From: Clostridia bacterium
Lineage (GTDB): Bacteria > Bacillota > Clostridia > Oscillospirales > Acutalibacteraceae
Reading direction: 5' to 3'
DNA: 11,641 nucleotides
Assembly (NCBI GenBank): GCA_900759575.1
Contig: CAAEVU010000201.1
Span: 1 to 11,641 of the forward strand
The translations under genes and the position numbers were made by a program. Below, piece after piece: positions 1 through 6,307 of this stretch (position 1 is its first letter; each line of letters begins with the position of its first letter). Under the pieces are notes generated by a model. That model had not been told where the DNA came from and made no database searches. It was given only the letters and a program-made list of their open reading frames with translations.

Positions 1-109
1 AAGCTGCCTGTACCATCCCGTCAATACTGTCTTTTTTCATGGCTTCAAAAAAGACTTGATAGGCTTCAGTCAAGGTGCCCTCATGCTGGCGTTGGAAGTG
101 GATTGTCAT
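1..109 (-). CDS. N-terminal fragment of an unidentified protein, divergent from the ene-reductase
   Basis: Only the first 36 codons are inside the window; the gene continues off the left edge. The translation starts MTIHFQRQHEGTLTEAYQVF and ends at ...IDGMVQAA. The ATG is preceded by AAAAGGGGGA, a plausible ribosome binding site with a longish spacing of about 10 bases. A promoter with an exact TATAAT (214-243) reads towards it. I do not recognise the family from so little sequence. The short helical start, and the position back-to-back with a catabolic-type reductase across a shared inverted repeat, would fit a transcription regulator (for example a PucR/CdaR-like activator), but that is inference from context, not a domain match. 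Confidence 0.6.
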   Translation of the reverse strand, partial: MTIHFQRQHEGTLTEAYQVFFEAMKKDSIDGMVQAA

Positions 110-148
110 TTTGCACAAGTCCCCCTTTTCGATTTGGAAAGCCTCACA

Positions 149-177
149 TGGTCAGAACAATGCTGGCGTGGTATTAT
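149..177 (+). promoter_or_regulatory. Extended -10 promoter, candidate for the ene-reductase
   Basis: TGGTCA (149-154), a 17-bp spacer ending in TGG, and TATTAT (172-177) make an extended -10 promoter (TGnTATTAT). The predicted start near 184 would give a leader of about 250 nt before the reductase ATG at 435. A weaker alternative nearer the gene is TTGAAG (386-391) with CATTAT (410-415) at 18 bp; if that one is used, the structured leader at 262-311 is not transcribed with the gene. Confidence 0.45.
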
Positions 178-190
178 TTTTCATAGAGAG

Positions 191-210
191 ATCGTTATTG
201 TTTTAACGAT
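191..210. promoter_or_regulatory. Perfect 7-6-7 inverted repeat, candidate operator
   Basis: ATCGTTA, six bases, then TAACGAT: an exact dyad of the size bound by dimeric helix-turn-helix regulators. It lies immediately downstream of the predicted rightward start (near 184) and across the predicted leftward start (near 207). A protein bound here could block both promoters. The binding protein is unknown; the divergently encoded partial gene is the obvious candidate. Confidence 0.5.
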
Positions 211-213
211 TTC

Positions 214-243
214 ATTATATCAAATTTTTCACCGGGTAATCAA
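214..243 (-). promoter_or_regulatory. Sigma-A-type promoter for the leftward gene
   Basis: On the minus strand TTGATT (238-243) and an exact TATAAT (214-219) are separated by 18 bp. The predicted transcription start is near 207, giving a leader of about 100 nt before the ATG at 109. The start falls inside the inverted repeat at 191-210. Confidence 0.6.
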
Positions 244-261
244 GAGATTCTGGGGAATGGA

Positions 262-311
262 TCACGGGACGGAGAAAAACTCCGGACGGCCATGGGCCGG
301 GGACCCTGTGA
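262..311 (+). ncRNA. Predicted three-way-junction RNA in the ene-reductase leader
   Basis: The RNA can fold into a closing stem of seven consecutive pairs (262-268 with 305-311, one of them G-U) enclosing two hairpins. The first is CGGAG-AAAAA-CTCCG (270-284). The second is CGGCC-ATG-GGCCG (287-299). Only a few unpaired bases lie at the junction (A269, GA 285-286, GGGAC 300-304). Two weaker hairpins follow between here and the gene, around 333-353 and at 366-386 (AGGGGA...TCCCCT). I could not match it to a riboswitch class I know; in particular it lacks the FMN (RFN) consensus. It may be a regulatory leader or simply a stable untranslated region. Confidence 0.35.
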
Positions 312-434
312 CAGCATGAAGCTTGGATGCCCGCAGTTGGGAGGGATGCCCTGCAAAAATAGCAGAGGGGAGAGGAAGGTTCCCCTTGAAGTCACCAAAC
401 ACTATGGATCATTATTTTGTGAGGAGAAAGTATC

Positions 435-2351
435 ATGCACAATTTATTTGATAAAACCCAACTGGGTTCCATGAAGCTGAAAAACCGTATTTTTATGTCT
501 CCCATGGGCACCACTGGTGAGGCCGATGGCTCCTATTGCAACGAGGGCATCGACTACTTTATGGAGCGTGCCAAAGGCGGCGCTGGCCTGATCATCACCG
601 GCGCCAACGTGGTCTCCACCAAGTATGAAGCACGTCCCTGCACCGAGCTGTCCAACTTCCACCATGTGGAGCGTTTGAACATGCTGATCGAGCGCTGCCA
701 CAACTATGGCGCCAAAGTGTGCGTCCAGTTGTCTCCCGGATTGGGCCGTCAGCAGTTTACCGACCCCTTCACTCCGCCCTATTCCGCTGGTTCTGTGGGC
801 GCTTTCTGGTATAAGGACCTGGTTTGCAAGCCCTTCTCCAAGGAAGACATCCACTATCTGGTAGAAAAAGTGGGCTATTCCGCCAGCTTGGCCATCAATG
901 CAGGAGCCGATGCTGTGGAGCTTCACGCTTACGGCGGCTATTTGCTGGACCAGTTCCAGTCCAAGCAGTGGAATAACCGTACCGACGAGTACGGCGGCAG
1001 CTTGGAGAACCGGATGCGCTTCACTCTGGAGTGCATTGAGGCTATCAAGCAGAACGTTCCCAAGAACTTCCCCATCCTGGTGAAATTCACTCCCGATCAG
1101 CGTGTGGAAGGCTTCCGCACCCTGGACGAGGGCATCGAAATGGCCAAGATCCTGGAGAAGAGCGGCATCACTGCTCTGCATGTGGATACCGGCTGCTACG
1201 AGGAGTGGTATCAAGCTATCACCACCATTTACTCCAAACCCGGCCACAAGCTGGACGTGCAGAAGGCCATCAAGGAAGTTGTGAACATCCCTGTTTTGGG
1301 CGATGGCAAACTGTACGATCCCAAGCTGGCCAATAAGGTCATTGAAGATGGCACCCTGGACTATCTGGGATTGGGCCACGAAATGCTGGCCGATCCCTAC
1401 TGGCCCACTAAGGTCAAGGAAGGCCGCTATGAGGATATCCGTCCCTGCGTTGGATGCAACGAATGTCTGCTGGCTGGCTTCTCCGGCAAACACTATTATT
1501 GCGCTGTGAACCCCACCTGCTATGCGGAACGTGATTACGCTCTGCCCAAGCCGGACGGCAGCAAGAAGTCCATCCTGGTCATTGGTGGTGGCCCCGGCGG
1601 AATGTCCGCCGCTATCACTGCCCGTCGCCGCGGCTGGGATGTGGAGCTGTGGGAAAAGACCGACCGTCTGGGCGGTACTCTTTGGGCTGCCGGTGGTCCC
1701 GATTTCAAGGCCGACATCCTGAAGCTGATCAATTACATGAAAGTCCAGTGCGACAAGCTGGGTGTGAAGGTCCGTTACAATAAGACCGCTACGGCAGAGA
1801 ACGTGGTGGGCGGCAACTGGGATAAGGTGATTCTGGCAGCTGGCGCTAACCCGGCTATTCCTCCCATCCCGGGCATTGAGAATGCTACACCTGTGTCTGA
1901 GTATCTGACCCACAATGCAACTGCCGGTAAGAAAGTGGTTATCATCGGCGGCGGTCTGGCCGGCACCGAGGCTGCTTGCGATATTGCTCCTCATGCGGAC
2001 GAGGTGACCATTGTGGAAATGATGCCTGACATCCTGTTTAGTGCGGCTCACTGCCTGAACAACGACCAGCATTTGCGGAACATGGTGAAGGACCGCGGAG
2101 TGAAAGTGGCTGCTGGCGCCAAGGTGACCAACATCACTGCCGACTCCGTCACCTATGAAAAAGACGGGCAAACCATCACTCTGCCTTGCGACACCGTGTT
2201 TAACGCTGCTGGCTTCAAGGCCAACAACCAGTTGGAGGATTTGCTGGAGGCAAACTACGACGATGTGACCGTCATTGGCGATGCCATCGCTCCCCGGAAG
2301 ATCCTTACAGCCGTTCACGAAGGCTATCATGCTATCCGTGTCATGGAGTAA
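435..2351 (+). CDS. Old-Yellow-Enzyme-family FMN/FAD/4Fe-4S ene-reductase
   Basis: NAD(P)H-dependent flavoenzyme of the 2,4-dienoyl-CoA reductase / BaiCD / enoate reductase type, which reduces an activated C=C bond in the cytoplasm. Residues 1-370 form the FMN-binding TIM barrel, with the family signature NNRTDEYGGSLENRMRF at 180-196 and the active-site region LHAYGGYLLDQF at 163-174. Four cysteines, C338, C341, C344 and C356, would bind the 4Fe-4S cluster. Residues 378-638 form the flavin/pyridine-nucleotide half, with dinucleotide motifs VIGGGPGGM (382-390) and VIIGGGLAG (502-510) and a closing GD motif (VTVIGDA, 611-617). The 638-residue length fits the family. The ATG follows GAGGAG by 8 bases. 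The cysteine spacing (x2, x2, x11) is one residue shorter than in E. coli FadH as I recall it (x2, x3, x11). It is transcribed alone and ends at a terminator. The substrate cannot be read from sequence; a steroid, bile acid, cinnamate or unsaturated acid are all possible. Confidence 0.93.
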   Translation: MHNLFDKTQLGSMKLKNRIFMSPMGTTGEADGSYCNEGIDYFMERAKGGAGLIITGANVVSTKYEARPCTELSNFHHVERLNMLIERCHNYGAKVCVQLSPGLGRQQFTDPFTPPYSAGSVGAFWYKDLVCKPFSKEDIHYLVEKVGYSASLAINAGADAVELHAYGGYLLDQFQSKQWNNRTDEYGGSLENRMRFTLECIEAIKQNVPKNFPILVKFTPDQRVEGFRTLDEGIEMAKILEKSGITALHVDTGCYEEWYQAITTIYSKPGHKLDVQKAIKEVVNIPVLGDGKLYDPKLANKVIEDGTLDYLGLGHEMLADPYWPTKVKEGRYEDIRPCVGCNECLLAGFSGKHYYCAVNPTCYAERDYALPKPDGSKKSILVIGGGPGGMSAAITARRRGWDVELWEKTDRLGGTLWAAGGPDFKADILKLINYMKVQCDKLGVKVRYNKTATAENVVGGNWDKVILAAGANPAIPPIPGIENATPVSEYLTHNATAGKKVVIIGGGLAGTEAACDIAPHADEVTIVEMMPDILFSAAHCLNNDQHLRNMVKDRGVKVAAGAKVTNITADSVTYEKDGQTITLPCDTVFNAAGFKANNQLEDLLEANYDDVTVIGDAIAPRKILTAVHEGYHAIRVME

Positions 2352-2439
2352 TTTTCGCCTGCTCTACTTATTTGTGAATGTGCCGGAAACTCTTTGCTTC
2401 AGCCCTTGAGTTTCCAAAGATTGTATATCCATCCTTTTT

Positions 2440-2474
2440 GGAAAGGGCCTCCCACCAGGTGGGAAGCCCTTTCC
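2440..2474 (+). terminator. Long GC-rich hairpin after the ene-reductase
   Basis: GGAAAGGGC (2440-2448) pairs exactly with GCCCTTTCC (2466-2474), and an inner CCCACC/GGTGGG extends the stem. It is followed by TATTTC, a weak T-tract, so termination here may be partial; a stronger terminator follows 14 bp later. Confidence 0.6.
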
Positions 2475-2487
2475 TATTTCGAACATG

Positions 2488-2529
2488 AACTCCTCCATCC
2501 CATATCAGGGAATGGGGGAGTTGTTTTTT
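2488..2529 (+). terminator. Intrinsic terminator between convergent genes
   Basis: AACTCCTCCAT...CCC pairs with GGG...ATGGGGGAGTT (2488-2522) with one bulge and one G-U pair, and is followed by TTTTTT (2524-2529). It is well formed for the rightward reductase transcript. The T-tract overlaps the stop codon of the convergent hydrolase gene (2528-2530). On the minus strand the same hairpin forms just after that stop but lacks a T-tract. Confidence 0.85.
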
Positions 2530-4219
2530 ATTCGGATAATACTTCCATGGTTACCCAGGAATCTTTCCCGCCGCCGCTGTAAAGGGTTTGAGAAGCTTTC
2601 CGATACTGGGACTGTAATCCCCAAATTCCCCGATAGTTGCAATGAATGTGGAAATTGGGGTAGTCGGAAGAAGAGATGTCTATCCGGAGCCGTTCGCCTG
2701 CTTTGACGGTGTAACATACGTCCCACATGTCCACCGTCACTGGAACAGGCGTGCCTGGCAAATAAGTTTCCCCATTTTCGCTGCCTTGGCTGATGGTGGT
2801 GATGGAAGAACGGATATTGTATGCTTTCCCGTCGGGAGTCACGCGCATAAGTTTTGCGGTGAACGCTGTGTCCTCTCCGTCAGTGGAGACCCAGAGCCTT
2901 GCCTGAATTTTACCCGTGATCCGCAGATCGTTCTCCAAAGGTTGGGAGATGAGGGTGACCACGTCTGCTCTGCTTCCCGGTTCCGGCTGAAGCAGGCTGC
3001 CATTGGCGGTCCAGGTGGCCAGACAGGATTCCGACCCGTGAGACTTGACGGGATTGGCCGGGTCAAACACAAACTTGGCACAGCTTTCTTCTCCTGTAGG
3101 GGAACATTCTAAGGTACCCTTCCCAAAGTTCAGATGCACTGTTTTGGTATGCACCGGTTTTTCCTCCCACGAGGACATCTCCATCCAGCAGTCTTCGCCA
3201 ATCTGGTAGGTGCGCACCAAGGGCTGAGGAAGTTTTTCCTGCTTCAAGGTCAAGTCGAACCAGTTCAGGAACATTTTCACTTCGCTGTTTTCCAAGTGTT
3301 CCTGGGGAAGCCCTTCCACACAGGGCTGGAACCCGTGGTTCCAGGCGCCGATGGTCAACCAACTGTGCTCTTTAGAGCCCAGTTTTGCCCAGGAGTTCAT
3401 GGAACTTCCCAGGTGGTGGTCGTACCACCCCTCAATGACAAACACTGGAATCTCTATGTGTTCCGGAATTTCGTCCAGTTGTTTCCACCATCCGTGCTGC
3501 CAATAAGAGTCGCTTTTCTTTGTGTTGGTCACATAGTCACGGTACCAGGGGACTTCCCCGCCCCACAGGGCTGTATCCACCTGGGCCTGGGGCATATAAC
3601 GGCATACGGCATCGTAATCCGCATGCACTTCCCAGTTGCAGTTCCCCATGCTCCAGGAGGTGAGAACGTCCTGACGAAACATTCCTTTTTCATAGGCGGA
3701 TTTGAACCGGTCCGTACCGTAATGGCTCAAAACCATGGACTTCACTTTTCCGGTGACAGCGTCCGCCATGGCCCAGCCGGTAGCTGCCAAATAGGAACAT
3801 CCCCAATATCCGATGGGCCCTGCCCAGGGCTGGGCAAACAGCCAGTTTACAGTGTCGATACCGTCCTGCCGCTCGTTGACGTTGGGCTCCCAGTCGCCTT
3901 GGGATTTTTCAATTCCCCGGCAATATTGGTAGATAAAAATATAACCCCGCTTTGCCAGTTGCTCTCCGTGAATTTTCAGCAGTTCTTCCTGGCTGGGGTA
4001 GCAGGTGCGCTGGAGGATCACAGGGAATTTCTCCCTTGAGGGAGCCTTTCCGGACCCCATCCACGTTCCCGCAGGGCGGTACACAGTGGTGTGCAGCTGC
4101 ACGCCGTCGGACATGGGGACAAATAGATCCTCTGCTGTAAAAGAGCCGTACTCCGGCTGAAAACCGCTTTCTTCATATTCCTGCACTTTTTGCAGCAGGA
4201 TCTGCTTTTCTTCGCTCAA
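2528..4219 (-). CDS. CocE/NonD family alpha/beta serine hydrolase (S15-like)
   Basis: 563-residue hydrolase of the cocaine esterase / glutaryl-7-ACA acylase / X-Pro dipeptidyl-peptidase family, which cleaves esters or amides. Residues 30-330 are the catalytic alpha/beta-hydrolase domain with cap. The nucleophile is Ser142 in GCSYLA (the family usually has GxSYxG, so the last glycine is replaced by alanine). Asp267 in EGWYD and His295 in WNHG complete the triad, and Tyr74 in RTCYPS fits the oxyanion-hole tyrosine. IDTVNWLFAQPW (121-132) is also typical. Residues 345-560 form the beta jelly-roll domain, with SSSDYPNF at 516-523. There is no signal peptide, so it is probably cytoplasmic. The start is TTG at 4219, preceded by AAAGGAGG that overlaps the stop of the upstream gene; there is no alternative ATG before residue 36. 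It is third gene of the AtuA operon, suggesting that it releases or processes the compound handled by AtuA. The substrate is unknown. Confidence 0.92.
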   Translation of the reverse strand: MSEEKQILLQKVQEYEESGFQPEYGSFTAEDLFVPMSDGVQLHTTVYRPAGTWMGSGKAPSREKFPVILQRTCYPSQEELLKIHGEQLAKRGYIFIYQYCRGIEKSQGDWEPNVNERQDGIDTVNWLFAQPWAGPIGYWGCSYLAATGWAMADAVTGKVKSMVLSHYGTDRFKSAYEKGMFRQDVLTSWSMGNCNWEVHADYDAVCRYMPQAQVDTALWGGEVPWYRDYVTNTKKSDSYWQHGWWKQLDEIPEHIEIPVFVIEGWYDHHLGSSMNSWAKLGSKEHSWLTIGAWNHGFQPCVEGLPQEHLENSEVKMFLNWFDLTLKQEKLPQPLVRTYQIGEDCWMEMSSWEEKPVHTKTVHLNFGKGTLECSPTGEESCAKFVFDPANPVKSHGSESCLATWTANGSLLQPEPGSRADVVTLISQPLENDLRITGKIQARLWVSTDGEDTAFTAKLMRVTPDGKAYNIRSSITTISQGSENGETYLPGTPVPVTVDMWDVCYTVKAGERLRIDISSSDYPNFHIHCNYRGIWGLQSQYRKASQTLYSGGGKDSWVTMEVLSE

Positions 4220-4234
4220 ATGAGCCGCCTCCTT

Positions 4235-4534
4235 TCAGATCTCCAGTTCCAGCAGGGCGCTGCCCAGAGTTTTTCCGTGCATATCTACTGCCAGAGATCT
4301 GGTAACACCTCCGCCCAAGGCATCCTGCATGACAAAGTTCAGGGCGCACAGGGAATCGATCTCGTACCGGGCGATGTCTCCGTGAACGATCTCCCGAAAA
4401 TATTCTTTCAGCCGGGCAGCTGTTACCTTTTCTTTTAGCATGGGGTAATCTTTGGGGTCATAGGCAATTACGGAGATCACCGAGATGTTTCCCTTGTCTC
4501 CCGTTCTGGAATGTGCCACTTCTTTCAGCTTCAT
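4235..4534 (-). CDS. AtuA-associated ferredoxin-fold domain protein (stand-alone AtuA C-terminal domain)
   Basis: A 99-residue protein matching the small domain that forms the C-terminus of long AtuA/DUF1446 proteins. Conserved pieces are the N-terminal SRTGDKGN (9-16), the middle RYEIDSLCALNFVM, and GGGVTRSLAVDMHGK (74-88). In pseudomonad AtuA this domain is fused to the main domain; here it is a separate gene 30 bp downstream of the main-domain gene, so the two products probably form a complex (inference). I chose the ATG at 4534 because GGAGG lies 5 bases upstream; the longer reading from TTG at 4546 would begin inside that ribosome binding site. Its stop overlaps the ribosome binding site of the hydrolase, with 15 bp between genes, so the two are likely translationally linked. 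Confidence 0.88.
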   Translation of the reverse strand: MKLKEVAHSRTGDKGNISVISVIAYDPKDYPMLKEKVTAARLKEYFREIVHGDIARYEIDSLCALNFVMQDALGGGVTRSLAVDMHGKTLGSALLELEI

Positions 4535-4564
4535 AGGTTCCTCCAATCTGGCCGGGCCACCCGG

Positions 4565-5920
4565 TCAATCTTCCACAAAATGGACCCCGATGGAGAAGTC
4601 CTCCTGGGGAATGAGAATAGACGCGATAGAAATAATGTCCTTTACGGTTTTTACTGCGCCGCCCCCGCCGCAAGGACCGTTGGTGTACAGGGCTTCCACT
4701 TCGTTGCCCACTTTTTGGGCTTGCTTTAGATCGGCGCAGCGGGCAGCCACTCGCAGCCGGACTTCCACTGGAAGAGGGGCGTCTTGCAGGATTCCCTGAG
4801 AGATTTCATCCCGATAGAGGGAATTCACTCCTATATAGTCGTAGCGGATCTCGCTGTATTCCAGGCCAATGATGGCGAACCGGTGTTCCAGCACTTCTTT
4901 GGCAAGCTGGGCCCGGGCCAAAGCATTGGAACCGCCATAGCTGATTTGTCCTTCCCCAATGTAACAATCGTGATAACCCACGCTGGTTTTGAAAAAGCCG
5001 TTGGGCTCCCTGCCGGTTGCGCCGCTGACTTTTACCCGGTCTTTCCCGTCTTGCTCTGCTCGGATATGGCTGAAATCCGCAATGACATCCGGTGTAAAAT
5101 AGCTTGCCGGATCTTGGATCTCATAGAGCATTTGCTCTTTTACCGTGTCCTCGGTGACCATGCCACCGGTGCCTTCCAACTTGGTGATGACCGCATCCCC
5201 GGATTCCTCCACAATGGCGATGGGAAAACCAAGATTCCAAAGTTCCGGCACGTCTTTATACCCTGGGTCGGCAAAGTAGCCGCCCGTAACCTGGCCGGCA
5301 CATTCCAACAAATGGCCCACCAAGGTGGCTTTTCCAAGATGGTCGTAATCTTTCAAGGACCAGCCGAATTCATACGCCAGCGGCCCCACTACAAGGGCAG
5401 GATCTGCAACACGACCGGTGATCACAATGTCCGCGCCTTGGGAAAGTGCATCTATAATGCCTTGAGCGCCAATATACCCATTGGCGGAAAGCACCTCTCC
5501 ATGGATTTCCCCAAGAGGCCGTCCTGTTTCCATAACGGTTTTATCCATGTATTCTCCCAGGCGGTCTCCCACATCATCCCCGGACACCCAGGCGATGGAC
5601 AGTCCATGGATGCCCTTGTCCCGGGCCATTTGGCGGCATTTTTCTCCAGCGGCTTTGGGGTTTGCCGCCCCCATATTGGTGATCACTTTTACAGGGTGGT
5701 CCTTCCAGGCGTCCAGGATGGCGTCAAACCGATCTTCCAGCAAATCGTTGTAGCCAAGGTTGGGATTTTCCCGTTTCTTCTTTTGAGCGATGGAAATGGT
5801 TCGTTCTGCCAAGCACTCGAAAATAATGTAATCCAAGTTCCCACGGCGGATCAGATCGATGGCAGGTTCGATCCGGTCCCCGGCATAACCTGCGCCGGAA
5901 CCGATGCGTATTTGTTTCAT
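4565..5920 (-). CDS. AtuA-family (DUF1446) acyclic terpene utilization protein, main domain
   Basis: A 451-residue protein of the AtuA / DUF1446 family. AtuA is encoded in the Pseudomonas acyclic terpene (citronellol/geraniol) utilization cluster; as far as I know its biochemical reaction is not established. Family motifs visible here are GSGAGYAGDRIEPA (7-20), TNMGAANP (81-88), SGDD (113-116), ANGYIGAQGIIDAL (146-159), DIVITGRVADPALVVGPL (164-181) and LLECAGQVTGGYFADPG (204-220). It stops after the main domain; the C-terminal ferredoxin-like domain is the next gene. No signal peptide or membrane segment is seen. The ATG is preceded by GGAGG with 7-base spacing. First gene of a three-gene operon driven by the promoter at 5998-6026. 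No carboxylase or acyl-CoA genes of the classical atu pathway are in the window, so a role in terpene breakdown should not be assumed. Confidence 0.92.
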   Translation of the reverse strand: MKQIRIGSGAGYAGDRIEPAIDLIRRGNLDYIIFECLAERTISIAQKKKRENPNLGYNDLLEDRFDAILDAWKDHPVKVITNMGAANPKAAGEKCRQMARDKGIHGLSIAWVSGDDVGDRLGEYMDKTVMETGRPLGEIHGEVLSANGYIGAQGIIDALSQGADIVITGRVADPALVVGPLAYEFGWSLKDYDHLGKATLVGHLLECAGQVTGGYFADPGYKDVPELWNLGFPIAIVEESGDAVITKLEGTGGMVTEDTVKEQMLYEIQDPASYFTPDVIADFSHIRAEQDGKDRVKVSGATGREPNGFFKTSVGYHDCYIGEGQISYGGSNALARAQLAKEVLEHRFAIIGLEYSEIRYDYIGVNSLYRDEISQGILQDAPLPVEVRLRVAARCADLKQAQKVGNEVEALYTNGPCGGGGAVKTVKDIISIASILIPQEDFSIGVHFVED

Positions 5921-5968
5921 GGGTATTCCTCCACTTGCGGCGAAGCCAGCAGGCCCGCTAAAATCTGA

Positions 5969-5982
5969 CCGGGTTTTCCCGG
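5969..5982 (-). other. Small hairpin in the 5' leader of the AtuA operon
   Basis: On the transcribed strand CCGGG-AAAA-CCCGG forms a perfect 5-bp hairpin about 9 nt after the predicted transcription start (near 5991). With no T-tract following, it is not a terminator; a message-stabilising 5' hairpin is possible. Confidence 0.4.
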
Positions 5983-5997
5983 ACGTTTCGCACCTTT

Positions 5998-6026
5998 AGT
6001 ATAGTCCCGTCCAGAAAGGGAGTCAA
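5998..6026 (-). promoter_or_regulatory. Strong sigma-A promoter of the AtuA-CocE operon
   Basis: On the minus strand TTGACT (6021-6026) and TATACT (5998-6003) are separated by exactly 17 bp, one mismatch from consensus in each box. The predicted start is near 5991, giving a leader of about 70 nt. Confidence 0.85.
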
Positions 6027-6059
6027 GGCGGTCAGAAAGCGGCAGCTGTAAAAGAAACG

Positions 6060-6095
6060 AAAAAGGACACCTGCCATGGGTCAGGTGTCCTTTTT
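6060..6095 (-). terminator. Bidirectional intrinsic terminator between glgA and the AtuA operon
   Basis: A 14-bp perfect stem, AAAAAGGACACCTG (6060-6073) with CAGGTGTCCTTTTT (6082-6095), and an 8-base loop. A5 on one side and T5 on the other let it work on either strand. It ends glgA-direction transcripts about 210 bp after the glgA stop and insulates the AtuA promoter 34 bp further on. Confidence 0.88.
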
Positions 6096-6307
6096 ATAGT
6101 TTCTCCTTCGTAAAAAAGTAGAGACACTTTAGACTAGCTGGGTGGTGCCTGCCATGGGCATGCACCACAGGGTATGTGGATGGGGGGAAGGGAGAGCAAT
6201 GCCACTGGATAAATTGTCACACAAAAAGGGGACAAAGGCATGTTCACGCAGGGTTTTAGCCTAGTGGGAAAAGATCTTGCCGACACTGGGAAAAACCAGC
6301 AGCGGAC
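6096..6307. other. Gap downstream of glgA; one hairpin, no gene seen
   Basis: No convincing reading frame. It holds a hairpin at 6142-6168 (GTGGTGC/GCACCAC, one mismatch, then TGCC-ATG-GGCA) with no T-tract next to it. It also shares the 11-mer CCTGCCATGGG (6148-6158) with the loop side of the terminator (6070-6080). It is probably the untranslated 3' end of the glgA message. Confidence 0.5.

Noticed and set aside
262..311. FMN riboswitch considered because a flavoenzyme follows
   Set aside because: The conserved RFN sequence blocks and six-stem layout are absent; only a three-way junction can be drawn.
444..2330. 628-codon open frame antisense to the ene-reductase
   Set aside because: It is a mirror frame kept open by the codon bias of the reductase; the translation has no recognisable domain, while the plus strand shows clear flavoenzyme motifs.
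3134..4039. 301-codon open frame antisense to the CocE hydrolase
   Set aside because: No family motifs; the minus strand shows the full catalytic triad.
4565..4664. Possible frameshift splitting one AtuA gene in two
   Set aside because: Each part has its own ribosome binding site, start and stop, and separate AtuA main and C-terminal genes are, to my knowledge, a common arrangement in Firmicutes.
4784..5968. 394-codon open frame antisense to AtuA
   Set aside because: It is a shadow of AtuA and runs into its leader; no recognisable domain.
5969..5982. Hairpin in the AtuA leader considered as an attenuator
   Set aside because: No T-tract follows on the transcribed strand and no alternative antiterminator pairing was evident.
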